Below are positions 1-10,174 of a stretch of 64,000 nucleotides of DNA, in pieces. The translations under genes and the position numbers were made by a program. Numbering within the stretch: the stretch's first letter is position 1; each line of letters opens with the position of its first letter. The notes beneath the pieces were generated by a model, which saw nothing but the letters and a program-made list of their open reading frames with translations, was not told the DNA's origin and did no database searches. The DNA is taken from positions 62,001 through 126,000 of the forward strand of contig UYJD01000008.1 in assembly GCA_900618795.1 (NCBI GenBank), in the 5' to 3' direction. Origin of the DNA: Cyanodermella asteris (lineage: Eukaryota > Ascomycota > Lecanoromycetes > Ostropales > Stictidaceae).

Positions 1-175
1 GTTGAACATGGCTCACAAATCCGAGTATTTTCAATTATACCATCGTGTCTTGCGCTTTTCAATGGTCGTTAGCAAACTTCCTCGCCTGCTTCACGAAAAC
101 GTGCCGCTTCACAAGTTCAACTGACCCCACAGACGCACGACTTCAGTTTAGACTCTCGACGGCCACTAAAACAAA

Positions 176-901
176 ATGCCGATGTTCCCAAAGTCTCATC
201 CTTACGCGAAAGGCATCGACTGGTTGCTCCAACTCGGCTTGGTCCCTCATCCCAAAGGGGATCGCTTCTGTTTCCCTTCCGATTTTCCCGGATATCGTGA
301 AGGTGAGGATGTCAGTCACAGCCAATTACTCGCGTGGGGTGAGCAGCAAGACGCTGAGGAACGGGCCCGGCAAATCGAAGATGAAGAGCGGCGTGAGCAA
401 GTCGGAGCCGAGGAACGGGCGCAGCAAACGGAAGCTCAAGAGCGCCCATGGCAGATCGACAATGAAGAGCGGGTGATGAAATTCAACAGTGACGATGAGG
501 ATGGTGACGAGGAAATACAGCAGCAGCAGCAGGGGGACGAGGAGGAGGAGGAGGAGGACGACGACGACGACGACGACCAAGAGATGCAGGAGGAGGAGTA
601 CATCAACGACCATGACACTTCTGAATTTGACACCGACCTATATGAAATGGAGGTGGACGTACCAGCCCCGATACAGGACGACAATCTGCTTCGACATGCC
701 ATCGAAAACTGGTCAGTATATTGGAACGCCGACCTGGGAGGCCGTGCTTGGCGATCGCATCCCGGTTGGTGCGGTAATGTGGTTGAAACAGATGAGGAAG
801 ACCGGCAGGTACGGCAATCGGAAGCTCAACAGCTTCTGGACGAGTCGGATTCTCGACGCCTCTTCGATGAGTGGCTTTCTGCGAGACAAGATTCAAGATA
901 A
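176..901 (+). CDS. Acidic low-complexity protein, function unknown
   Basis: An open frame of 241 codons starts at an ATG in a good fungal context (aaaacaaaATGCCG) and has no obvious intron. The first 60 or so residues look globular, with aromatic residues and a DRFCFPSDFPGY segment. Next comes a Glu/Arg/Gln heptad-like stretch that could form a coiled coil, and then a long run of Glu and Asp at about residues 100-150, encoded by GAG/GAC repeats. The C-terminal 60 residues are again mixed and contain Trp-rich pieces (NWSVYW, GRAWRSHPGW). I recognise no family. It may be a lineage-specific nuclear or chromatin-associated acidic protein, but that is a guess from composition. The overlapping frames here are by-products of the GAG/GAC repeat. 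Confidence 0.5.
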   Translation: MPMFPKSHPYAKGIDWLLQLGLVPHPKGDRFCFPSDFPGYREGEDVSHSQLLAWGEQQDAEERARQIEDEERREQVGAEERAQQTEAQERPWQIDNEERVMKFNSDDEDGDEEIQQQQQGDEEEEEEDDDDDDDQEMQEEEYINDHDTSEFDTDLYEMEVDVPAPIQDDNLLRHAIENWSVYWNADLGGRAWRSHPGWCGNVVETDEEDRQVRQSEAQQLLDESDSRRLFDEWLSARQDSR

Positions 902-1834
902 CCGGTAGAAGAAAAGGTCCGTTCAAGATGGTGGGAATGAGAGTGCAGTTTAAGGCCGAGGTCGGGTCCCAAGTTACGACGCCGATGGGCTGACCTGGGA
1001 GGATGAGAAGCAAGTCGGCGGGAAGCGCTATAGTCAAGGAGACTGAAGAGCATGACTTAGGAGAAGAGAGAAAACGAGGTTCGACGTTGCGAGCTGGATG
1101 ATGGACAACACAGCCTCCTGGTCCTTGAGATAGTCTTTCGAAGCGTACGTTGCGCTTCTCGGCATTCTCGACGGAGCCGAGGGTTTTGGATTTGTGAAAG
1201 GACAGGCCAAACAATACCTTTCTCAGTTGCCGTGGTTTAGATAGACTGAACCGTCCGATAGCATTGAATTATTCGAGACACATATATGCAAATACTCTGT
1301 TTAAGAATCAATGAAGGCGCTTGATGTGGCCCCGCTATACGGAGGTAGTGACCAGAGCTGAACATTCCCATATACGGTCCACAACTCTCCTTCCGACCCA
1401 GACCTTGGACAAGAAAGAACCAACAGCTATCGCACAATGTAGCCGATTAAAGCAGCTCGCTCTGTATATCATGACCCCCGAGCTCCGAGGTGTTGGGCAT
1501 CCATATCCGAGCAAATCACAGCCCACCATTGTCTCGAACTGCGAGAGCGGCCCGATGTTTGGCCATCTCCCACCGATAATCTTCAACCTTACCACATCGT
1601 CAACGGTGTCACGGGATATGTGTGTGACCCACGAGCAAAGTTAGCATGCCTGTATCTCGAAGGGATACGTCAGCTTGGTGGGGTATTTAATCATGGCGAC
1701 TCCTGGCTTCATTTGGGTTGGACAAGAGCAGCTTCACTTCCAAGCAGCTTTTCAACCATTTCCCGCTGGACATACCCTAACGAGTCTTGCATTGGTCTCA
1801 TAAGTCGCCGCCAGGTAGGGGTAGAATATCTATC
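902..1834. other. Intergenic, no gene seen
   Basis: About 930 bases separate the acidic ORF from the methyltransferase. Short open frames occur on both strands, but none has a recognisable domain or a convincing splice partner. The right part presumably holds the methyltransferase promoter. Confidence 0.5.
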
Positions 1835-2776
1835 ATGGCAACCAAGGAAGCTGATGCTTCGTCTCTCGAAGGTGAGCACCCACAGGATCTCAGCTCACTC
1901 AGGTCATATCTCTGATAGCAACATCGCAAAGACTATTCAAAGTCATTCGCGCCCGATGAAGCTCTCTCGGAAGTGAGCGTACCCGCCCGCGAGCTCTTCG
2001 AGAAGTACAGCCAGATCCCGCCGACCGAAGTACTCCCACACATCCTCCGCGTCCGCCGTCAAGCCTTTGCGATCCATCCCTATCCATGCATCGGCCAATT
2101 CCGTTTCCTCCAATTCTCAATTTCTCTCCATCCTGCGTACAAAAGTATTCTGTCCCTTCTCAAGTCCGCTCCCGCAGACCCGGACACAGCCAGCAACGTG
2201 CCTAACTACCTAGACATCGGCTGCTGCGTCGGTCAGGACCTTCGCAAGCTGACATTCGATGGCGTCCCGGCTGAGCGACTTGTAGGCATTGATCTCGAGC
2301 AAGCTTTTATTGATCTCGGCTACGATCTTTTCCGAGACAAGGAGACGTTCAAAGGAGCGCTGTTGGCAGCCGATATCTTCGACGAGAACTTCACCGGCCT
2401 GTTCGAAGCCATGAAGGGAAGTTTCGATGTGGTTCACGCTGCTTCATTCTTCCATCTCTTCAGCTGGGAGAAGCAGGTCCAAGCGGCTGTGAAGATTGTG
2501 TCTATGATGAAGGAGCAAGAAGGCGTCGTGATTGTTGGACGTCAGGTTGGCAATGAAAAGCCGGGGATATATAGTAGGAGAGTCGGCGGACACAGGTATC
2601 TGCATGATCTTGAGAGCTTTGAAAAGATGTGGGACGAGGTTGCTGCGAAGACGAACAGCAAATGGAAGGTGAATGCTACCTCGGGGGACAGTTTTGGTGA
2701 ATTTGCAAGTACGGAGTGGAGTTCGCGGCATGCCGGTACGAAGACCATCACTTTTGAAGTCAGGCGGATGGCGTGA
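1835..2776 (+). CDS. SAM-dependent methyltransferase, fungal secondary-metabolism type
   Basis: This is a class I methyltransferase fold. Motif I reads YLDIGCCVGQDL, the acidic post-I residue lies in RLVGIDLEQ, and DVVHAASFFHLFSW matches motif IV. The family resembles fungal methyltransferases found in polyketide and meroterpenoid clusters (AusD/Trt5-like), which O- or C-methylate small acids. The long frame lacks an ATG at its 5' end, so a first exon is needed. Exon 1 at 1835-1871 (MATKEADASSLE) joined over a 60-nt GTGAGC...AAAG intron (1872-1931) to exon 2 gives a smooth N-terminus running into DYSKSFAPDEAL. A 47-nt alternative ending at 1918 gives a shorter start at 1854. No synthase gene is adjacent, so the substrate is unknown. 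The enzyme class is solid; the start and the substrate are inferred. Confidence 0.72.
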
Positions 2777-3401
2777 AGAGACTCATTGAGATGGAGCCTC
2801 AACTTCAGAATATACTAAATTTCCAGGGAAATAGGTATCTGAAGCGCGAATTCTGATTATCCACATTGTTATCGAGACTCGGCAAGACCAGACACAACTT
2901 TGTAGACAGAGTGAATAGATAGATCCACGTCACAAGTCGCACCGATCGCTTTGTGAACCTTGATACGGAGTCGCACGTGTCATGGAGCTCTCTCGGTGAT
3001 GATAAAATTTACAGAGCATCTACCCGCTCAATCTTGATTCCCGCATTTGTAACTTCTCGCCCACCACCTCGAGAGTCCACACACGACCATCTTCGATCAC
3101 GAATTTTGATCTTCCAAATCAAGTCATCAGCAGAAAATTACGACCTCTCTAAACGACGCAGATCATATCGCAGTCTGTGACTTCATATCATCCGCATTTC
3201 CGACCCGAATCGTGCTCGCAAGAAGAAAACTGCACCTCACACAGTCCGATACACGTTTTTGACACTTTTTACTAAAACACATACCTCCAAAGACTCACAG
3301 CTGCTCGATTTCCCAATCAGCCCGGCGCCTGGTGTCGTGGTCGCTCCATTTCCCTGTTCTCTACCTCCACGCGCGACCATCTTCTCAACCCTCACGACGC
3401 C
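2777..3401. other. Intergenic, promoter side of the helicase gene
   Basis: This stretch carries the 3' end of the methyltransferase transcript and the upstream region of the helicase. No gene or RNA is evident in its 625 bases. Confidence 0.5.
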
Positions 3402-5688
3402 ATGCCTCCAAAACCAGAACCAACCTCCATCCCCGCCTTCACCACCACCCAACTCTCCCTCCTCGCCACCGAACTCGCCGCCGAAACCTCCTCCACCACC
3501 CTCCTCCTCTCGACGCACGCGCCCACCACCCTCGCGCGCGCCGGTCTCGCCATCCTGAACCTGACCATCTCCTCCCAACGAACCGGACTCGGTGGCAAGA
3601 CCGTTCTCGAACTCGAGCCGGACCCGGCTACTTCAAATGGCGGCGACAAGGGTGATGGGAGCGGAGGGCTATCGGAGCACGGGATCCGGACGGGGGATAT
3701 TGTGCGGGTGGGGCCGCAGCCGAAGGGGAGCGAGAGGAAGAGGGAGGTGAGGGAGTTGGAGGAGAAGGGGGTGCAGGGTGTTGTGGTGAGGACGATGAAG
3801 AAGGGGTTGGCGGTGGCGCTCGATGGGGAGGGTGGGGAGGATGGGGTTAGGAATGGGCGGATCTGGGTGTGAGTATTACTCTTTCTACTGGTATTGAGAA
3901 TCGTGGGTGGGGGTTCCCGTGTGCAGCTAGACCCGGGGATCGGGATTATGGATATCACGATCAAGTGGAGCAAGTTGCTAACGAATTGTTCTACAGAGTC
4001 AAACTTGCCAACGATGTCACATACAAACGCATGTCCTGGACCATGGAGCGCATGCAAAAACTCTCGCCCAGCGAACACACTCCACTCATGCGCGTCCTCT
4101 TCGGCCACGATTCACCAAGTCCCTTGCCCGCAAACCTGGAAGACGTCGAGACCGGCTCCGGACCCGTCACGTTCTTCGACGAAACTCTCAACGACTCCCA
4201 GAAAGACGCCATCCGGTTCGCTCTCGCTTCGAAAGAACTCGCCCTGATACATGGACCACCTGGTACCGGCAAGACGTATACGCTCATCGAACTGATCCGC
4301 CAGCTCCTGTCTCGAGGAAAGAGGGTACTCGTTTGTGGGCCGTCGAATATTTCCGTGGACAACATCGTGGAGCGGCTGGCGCCGTTCAAGATCCCGATCG
4401 TTCGGTTGGGTCATCCGGCGCGGCTGTTGCCTTCTGTTTTGAACCATTCTCTGGATGTGCTCACGCAGACGTCTGATGCGGCGGAGCTTGTCCGTGATAT
4501 TCGTAAGGAGATGGATGCCAAGCAGGCTAGCATCAAGAAGACGAAGAGCGGACGGGAGCGCAAGTCCATCTATGGCGAGATTAAGGAATTGAGGAAGGAC
4601 TTCCGGGAGAGGGAGAAGAAGTGCGTGAGCACGCTGATGCAAGGGTCAAAAGTCGTGCTCGCAACACTACACGGCGCCGGTGGGTCGCAGGTCAGAAACG
4701 AGAGGTTTGACGTCGTTATCATCGACGAGGCCAGCCAGGCTCTAGAGGCGCAGTGCTGGATCCCGCTTCTCACGGCGTCGAAAGTCGTGCTCGCAGGGGA
4801 TCATCTGCAATTGCCACCAACGGTAAAATCTCTAAACGACAAGACCACAAAAGCAAAGGCGAGTAAAGAAAAGGGGAAAACCAACGGCAAGGCAGACGAC
4901 GAAGAACTGATAAAGGGTATGACCCTCGAGACAACCCTCTTCGACCGCCTCCTCATCCTCCACGGCCCCAAAATCAAACGCATGCTCACGACACAATACC
5001 GCATGCACGAAACAATCATGCGCTTCCCCAGCGACGAGCTCTACGAAGGAAAACTCACCGCCGCCGAATCCGTAAAAACCCGACTCCTCTGCGACCTCCC
5101 TACGAAGTCCAAGAGACCGACGACACGCGAGAAGCGCTAGTCTTCTACGACACGCAGGGCGGCGACTTTCCCGAAACCGCCGAAAAGGACGATTCTTCCT
5201 CACCACCCGACGCTACCGGTAGTGGCAACAACAAAGTCAGCAAATCCAGCATGCTATCCGACAGCCGCAGCAACGCCGCCGAAGCGGCTCTCGTCTCCGA
5301 CCACGTTTCCAAACTAATCTCGGCCGCCGTCCGCGCCGAGGACGTTGCCGTCGTCACACCGTACAACGCCCAACTCGCGCTCCTCTCCCGGACGCTTCGC
5401 GAAAGATACCCGGGCCTGGAACTCAGCAGCGTGGACGGGTTCCAGGGCCGGGAGAAGGAGGCGGTGGTGGTGAGTCTGGTGCGCAGCAACGACAAGGAAG
5501 TGGGGTTCCTGGGGGAGAAGAGGCGGTTGAACGTTGCGATGACGAGGCCGAGGAGGCATCTTTGCGTGGTGGGGGATGCGGAGACGGTGGGCTCGGGGAG
5601 TGGGTTTCTGAAGAGGTGGATGGGGTATCTTGAGGAGAGTGTGGATTTGAGGTATCCGGATGTAGGGGAGCTGGGGATGGAGGGATGA
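3402..5688 (+). CDS. hcs1: Hcs1/IGHMBP2-type superfamily 1 DNA helicase, frameshifted as given
   Basis: This is a UPF1-like SF1B helicase related to yeast Hcs1 (DNA polymerase alpha-associated helicase A) and human IGHMBP2. Exon 1 is 3402-3868. A 128-nt intron (3869-3996, GTGAGT...CTACAG, GCTAACG branch site) leads to exon 2. The helicase motifs appear in order: GPPGTGKT (I), VVIIDEASQALE (II), GDHLQLPPTV (III), TQYRMHE (IV), SSVDGFQGREKE (V) and RRLNVAMTRPRR (VI). Near 5096-5101 the reading frame changes, from ...RLLCDLP to YEVQETDDTREALVFYDTQ. One missing base explains the change and gives a product of about 719 aa. As written, translation stops at 5140 and loses motifs V and VI. A 44-nt GTAAAA...AAGAG intron could restore frame, but it would be the shortest in the window and would delete conserved residues. 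A sequencing or assembly slip is the simplest explanation. Confidence 0.85.
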
Positions 5689-6225
5689 GTAGATGAACGT
5701 GGTCACGGAGACTGACGAATACAAGATGGTTGTATTATCTTGGGAGTCTTGGAGGTGTGGTGAACAGTCATTAGACACTTTTTGAAACTTACCTGCAGGT
5801 CGATCTATTGCTAGAGGCATTGTCGTCTCATGCGTGAGATGTTTACATGTCGGAACAGGCATATCCAACATTTCTCGAGATTGACTCTTTGGTGCATAAA
5901 TGCCCAACAGCAAAGACACTGTAAAGTGGCGGCCCGCTCACGTGACGAGTTTTGTTGTTGTTGTTTGCAACCCGACTCTCGGAAGCCTTGCATGACAAAC
6001 AACCACGAGTACCAAAGTAGACACCATAATCATGAGACAAGCGTCATTGCATTTCTCATCTTCCCTCTTGATAGTCTAGGTGTGTGCTACCTGACAAGCT
6101 TCAACTCTGAAGCCGTTCTATCATCATTCAAGGCCGCCTGCCAGGGGCAACTTGATCATCGCCTCGTAATTTGTACATGATGCTTCCTCGCTACAAATAC
6201 AGCGACGAATAAGAACACAGCCACC
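5689..6225. other. Intergenic, 3' of the helicase
   Basis: About 540 bases separate the helicase stop from the small Cys-rich frame. No recognisable gene lies here. The right end would be the promoter of the small frame, if that frame is real. Confidence 0.4.
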
Positions 6226-6375
6226 ATGGAATCGAACCCAAAACACCAGTCAAACACCGTCGCTAAACGCTCAAAGACGGACTCTTCCAACATGAAACCG
6301 AACCCAAAATGCATCAAGTGCACCAAATGCACCAAATGCAATCGTCGCAAAGTCACCAGCGGCCTCCCTGGCTAA
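6226..6375 (+). CDS. Possible 49-residue Cys-rich basic microprotein
   Basis: The start sits in an ideal CCACCATGG context, and 49 codons run to a TAA. The product is hydrophilic and basic. It ends in a short tandem of Lys-Cys units (CIKCTKCTKC followed by NRRKV), so it carries overlapping CxxC pairs that could bind metal or form disulphides. There is no signal peptide. Its last 23 bases overlap the 3' end of the homeodomain gene on the other strand. I recognise no family. It may be a chance frame in a 3' UTR; the Kozak match and the repeated CxxC units are the only support. Confidence 0.3.
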   Translation: MESNPKHQSNTVAKRSKTDSSNMKPNPKCIKCTKCTKCNRRKVTSGLPG

Positions 6376-8395
6376 GGCTCAACAAGCTCTGAACAGCACT
6401 CATGTCTTCTCCCTGATCGTCGTTGTTGCCGTTCTCTCCCATGAATGCAGCAACCTCACGATCGCTGCCGGAACCAGCATGCTCCTGGTCTCGACCGCCA
6501 GCCTGCGACGTCTTCTGCCTGCGTCTAACGTTGCCGATGTCTCTGCTGGCCAATAGAGCTCCTGTGCTGCTTTCATGGCTCATCTCTCTCAAGTTTGTTC
6601 CGAGGACTCGACGGCTCGGTGCATCGTTGTAAGGACGGAGAGGATGGATTGGTGCACTCACGCGAGTACCAGGCTGCCAGTTCTCCTTGTCGGAGTCATT
6701 AGCTTCATCCTCATACACCTCAACATCCTTCTTTGGCTTTTTGCCTTTCTTCGAAGCAGTCTTGGGAACACGGATTGGATCAACATGAACATTGGTTGCC
6801 TGCAGTCCAGATGTCTGGAGTCGGGCCATCGAGCTCGAAGTACGAGCCAACTTTGGACGCTCGGTGTCGAGCTGATCCAGGCTCTTGCGCTTAGTACCAG
6901 TCTTGACCTGAGTTGATTCGATGCTGCGCTTGACATGCGAGTTCTGCTTGCGCAGGTTAGGCATCATCGGAGATCCACGCGAATTCTTGGCGGCGCCAGA
7001 ATTGGACCGAAGAAGGCGCAGAGCACCCTGAGCGTTGCCCTTACGATCATGCTCAGCGGCAATGGTCAGTGCATCAGGAGCATCCGGGTCACAATAAAAC
7101 TCCCAGGCGCGAACATCACGAGAGTGTCCCATCGGATGAGTCAGGGCCCATGGTTGAGATGAAGGTTGGGATGAAGAGGGAGCATCGATGGCGGTCTGAT
7201 CAAGGGACGGGACGGAAGGGTTGACAGCACTCTGGCTGCGGGATAGTGGTGCAGCACGTGCTGGCCAAGACTCGCGGCGGTTGTTCTTTGATGGTGGGGA
7301 TGGAGTGGTCTTGTCGTAAACCATCTCAGCCTTGCCATCAAGGGACACACGCATGTGCATGTTGGAGCGGGTCCTCTTCATGGCTCGAGTCGACTTTTGT
7401 GCGACAGTGGGAACCTGATCGACAGCGCTGGTGGACATGCCGGTGGCATGAGCGGCATTGCTCAACCCATCAACCATGAGCACATCAGTTGGCTTCTCGC
7501 CGATTTCGAAGCTCCCCGAGGTCTCCTGCGTGAGCTCAGCGCCTGGAAGCGAGCTGCCGTGGTCAATCTTTGGCGAGCTGTCCACAAAACTCTCGTCTCC
7601 CGAATACTTCTCAAACGACTTCATGCTTGCGTTTTCAAACAAACCAACGCCTGGCTGCGCAACAATGCGATCCTCGTTCTTATCACCAACACTGGACTGG
7701 CTACTGGACATGTCTTGACTGCTCAACTCTTGCGATGGTGGAGGGGAGGCGGAACCTGTGGGTTGACTGGTGCGAATGATTTCCGAGATCTCGTTGGGCT
7801 GCCAAGTGCGTGCCTTTCTCCGGGTCATCTGCCGTCTATTCTGGAACCAAATCTTTTCACGGGCCATGGTCAGCCAGATACTTGGACGGAAGGAAGCGTG
7901 GGCAGCGGCAAGGATGTGAATGTGCGGGGACGGAAGGGTGCGGACAAACCTGGACCTCCTTCTCGTTGAGGGCAACTCGCGAGGCAATGGCTGTTCGTGC
8001 GGCTCTGTCAGGTTTCGCTTCACGTTCGTACGCCGACTCGAGGATGGCGAAATCTTCAGGACTACCAAGACGATGCGTTAGCAGAGGGACAGAAAGCAAG
8101 TGCTGGTGGTCGTGGAAAGCGGCGATGGAGTGGTGAAGGTGGTGCAGTTCACGAACCTGGTGCGCTTGCGTTTTGTACGCGTGTGGGCGAAGCGATCGGG
8201 GTTAGCAGAAGCGTCAGCAGCGGCGGCGGAGTTTTCAGGCGAAAGATGGTGATTCACGACGAAGGTGAAGCTGGTGGCAGCGTTGGTCGTGTGGGAAGCG
8301 TCCTCACTTCTCTCACTTCTCAGCGTGTCGGAAGCAGGTGCATGACGCGGGGAAGAGCTCGAAGGCTCGAGTTGGAGAGATGAGTTGTTCTCCAT
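6353..8395 (-). CDS. Homeodomain transcription factor, Yox1/Yhp1-like
   Basis: A 616-residue nuclear DNA-binding protein assembled from three exons: 8395-8157, 8061-7950 and 7852-6353. The introns are 95 nt (GTTCGT...GGTAG, with GCTAACG) and 97 nt (GTTTGT...AAAAG). Splicing rebuilds a homeodomain at about residues 73-132. It has the basic arm RTKRKRT, helices 1-2 through SPEDFAILESAYE and ALNEKEVQ, and recognition helix IWFQNRRQMTRRKAR with the invariant W, F, N and R. The rest is Ser/Pro/Gln-rich and disordered. The homeodomain resembles ascomycete Yox1/Yhp1 repressors, which in yeasts limit G1/S and M/G1 transcription. That cell-cycle role is inferred here. Because of the introns, single-frame translation shows the homeodomain only in pieces. 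Confidence 0.85.
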
Positions 8396-10174
8396 TGGTG
8401 GAGGGCGAGCTACGATAATTGAGTGCTCGCAGGCTGTAGGATTGTGCTATTGCATTGGCTAAGGATGCAGCAGTGGTTGCTCGACGTTCTGAAGCAAGTG
8501 AGCGAAGATGGAAGTTGAGCGCGTCGCGGTCAGTCGCGTTGAAGGAATTGAGTGACTCTTGCTGTGGCTTTTCCCACGATGCTGGAGGCTGAGTCGCCAA
8601 CGCCACAGACGCCCGCAGACGCGCTGCCCTGCGCGTGGTCACGTGACATGCCACTCCCACAATCTGCTCGACCTCGTCAGCCACCACGGTTGTCGACTTC
8701 AATTCGGCTGTTGTATATGCTATGCGTCGTGTCTGTCATTCTCATAGAACAGCGGTAAGCGTTCCCGTAAACGTTATGACGCATCCCAGCGATACACGTT
8801 CTCCACAATCCACACTCCCCGAGTCGCGACTTGCTCTGTCTAATTCTCGTGAGACAGCTCGGTGACCACCAAGTGGCTTCCATCTTGACAAGGAATATTC
8901 ATAGACTCACGAAACACCCGCTAGTGTAAAGAGAAATGCTTCCATCTCGTTAAGACCAAATCTAGGGTTCAATGAGCTCTCGATTCGTGTCAATCCTCCG
9001 AATGGGGTCTGAACCGCAAAGGATGGGAAAGTATCTGCCAAACTGTCCAGTCTCAAGGCATTCTTCGATAACTGCAAAAGAACGGCAAAAATACCTTGGC
9101 ATTACTGCACCTGACTTTTCGCGAAAGCCCATAATCTCAAGCATGGTCACGGCCAAGACACGGGTATGCCCACGTTCTTGAAGCAAGCCGTCAAGTGGCC
9201 GTCTCCAAGCCGTCTTCGGGGATCTGCACTAGGCCAAGAGCACAGCCGGGAAGACACAAAGAAGGGACCAATGCAAATTCTCATCTCAGCTCATGCGAGA
9301 GACCCACCGAGAACATCGATGGCGACCGTGGCCTGACGATCGACATGCTCGTTCCTGGCACTCGTCCTGCCGAGAAGATCTAGATGCATGTCGTGCAGAG
9401 GTGTCGAGGTGTCGAGAGCCGTGATGGATGATGTGTGATTTTTTGCAAGAAAAGCGCCTAGAACGTCTCAGGGACTGTCCGAATTTCTATCGGTATTCGT
9501 ACCATCTGGGCCATCACAGGCCATCGGACAGTACGGGTCCTTTGAAAGTACAGCACCGTAGGGCAGGGTCAACCCACTCACTAGAGTACTGGGGCGAAGT
9601 GGGCAAACCGCGGCCCGGGTGCATCTTTGATGTGGTTGAGCAGATTATTGCAGACACCGTGCACAGGCGCATGGAACACCTCGCGTGAGATCCATTCTAT
9701 CAATATGGGAACTTTGCGTGCGTCAACCAGTGGCCTAGAAATATGCGTTGTGCGGTCCCTCAGATCTTGTCCGGAATTGATATTTTTACGGTCAAAAAAT
9801 CAAGGTCGCAAGAATCGTTCAGCCATGGCTCTCCAAAACGTGTGATTGTCGAAAAGGGAAGATGAGCTTAGCATCAATACCGTTCTTCCAAGCACGCAAA
9901 TGTCACAGATCTAGGGAAAAATCGGAGGTCATTTTTTTTATGTGGTTCAATTTTCAATAGGCTAGAAAAATGCAAACGATCATTCTGGATCTGGTATCTC
10001 TGTTTGTACACATTATTCCGTCCTTCGTCTCGTCAGCAACTCATATCTCCTCATTCCATCTATGTAAATGCCGCAATCTTTAGCCTCCCAATTTCAAACT
10101 CCGTGACGATGCAATGCGGTGGGTATATACATGTATGTAGAATGCGCCAGTGACGCATCCCGAGGGCGACCTGC
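8396..10174. other. Long intergenic region without a recognisable gene
   Basis: About 1.8 kb lies between the homeodomain start and the 3' end of the phosphate symporter. The left part is the homeodomain promoter and includes a GTCACGTGAC palindrome near 8637-8646. Short frames throughout show no domain and no paired splice sites. A 9-bp inverted repeat at 9474-9482 and 9524-9532 is the only structure I noticed. Confidence 0.5.

Noticed and set aside
6225-6240. T-arm-like sequence (reverse complement TGGGTTCGATTCCA)
   Set aside because: No matching acceptor, anticodon or D arm at tRNA spacing; it falls in the small Cys-rich frame.
9474-9532. 9-bp inverted repeat (ACTGTCCGA / TCGGACAGT) with a 41-base gap
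   Set aside because: Short arms and a wide gap; expected by chance in tens of kilobases and linked to no gene feature.
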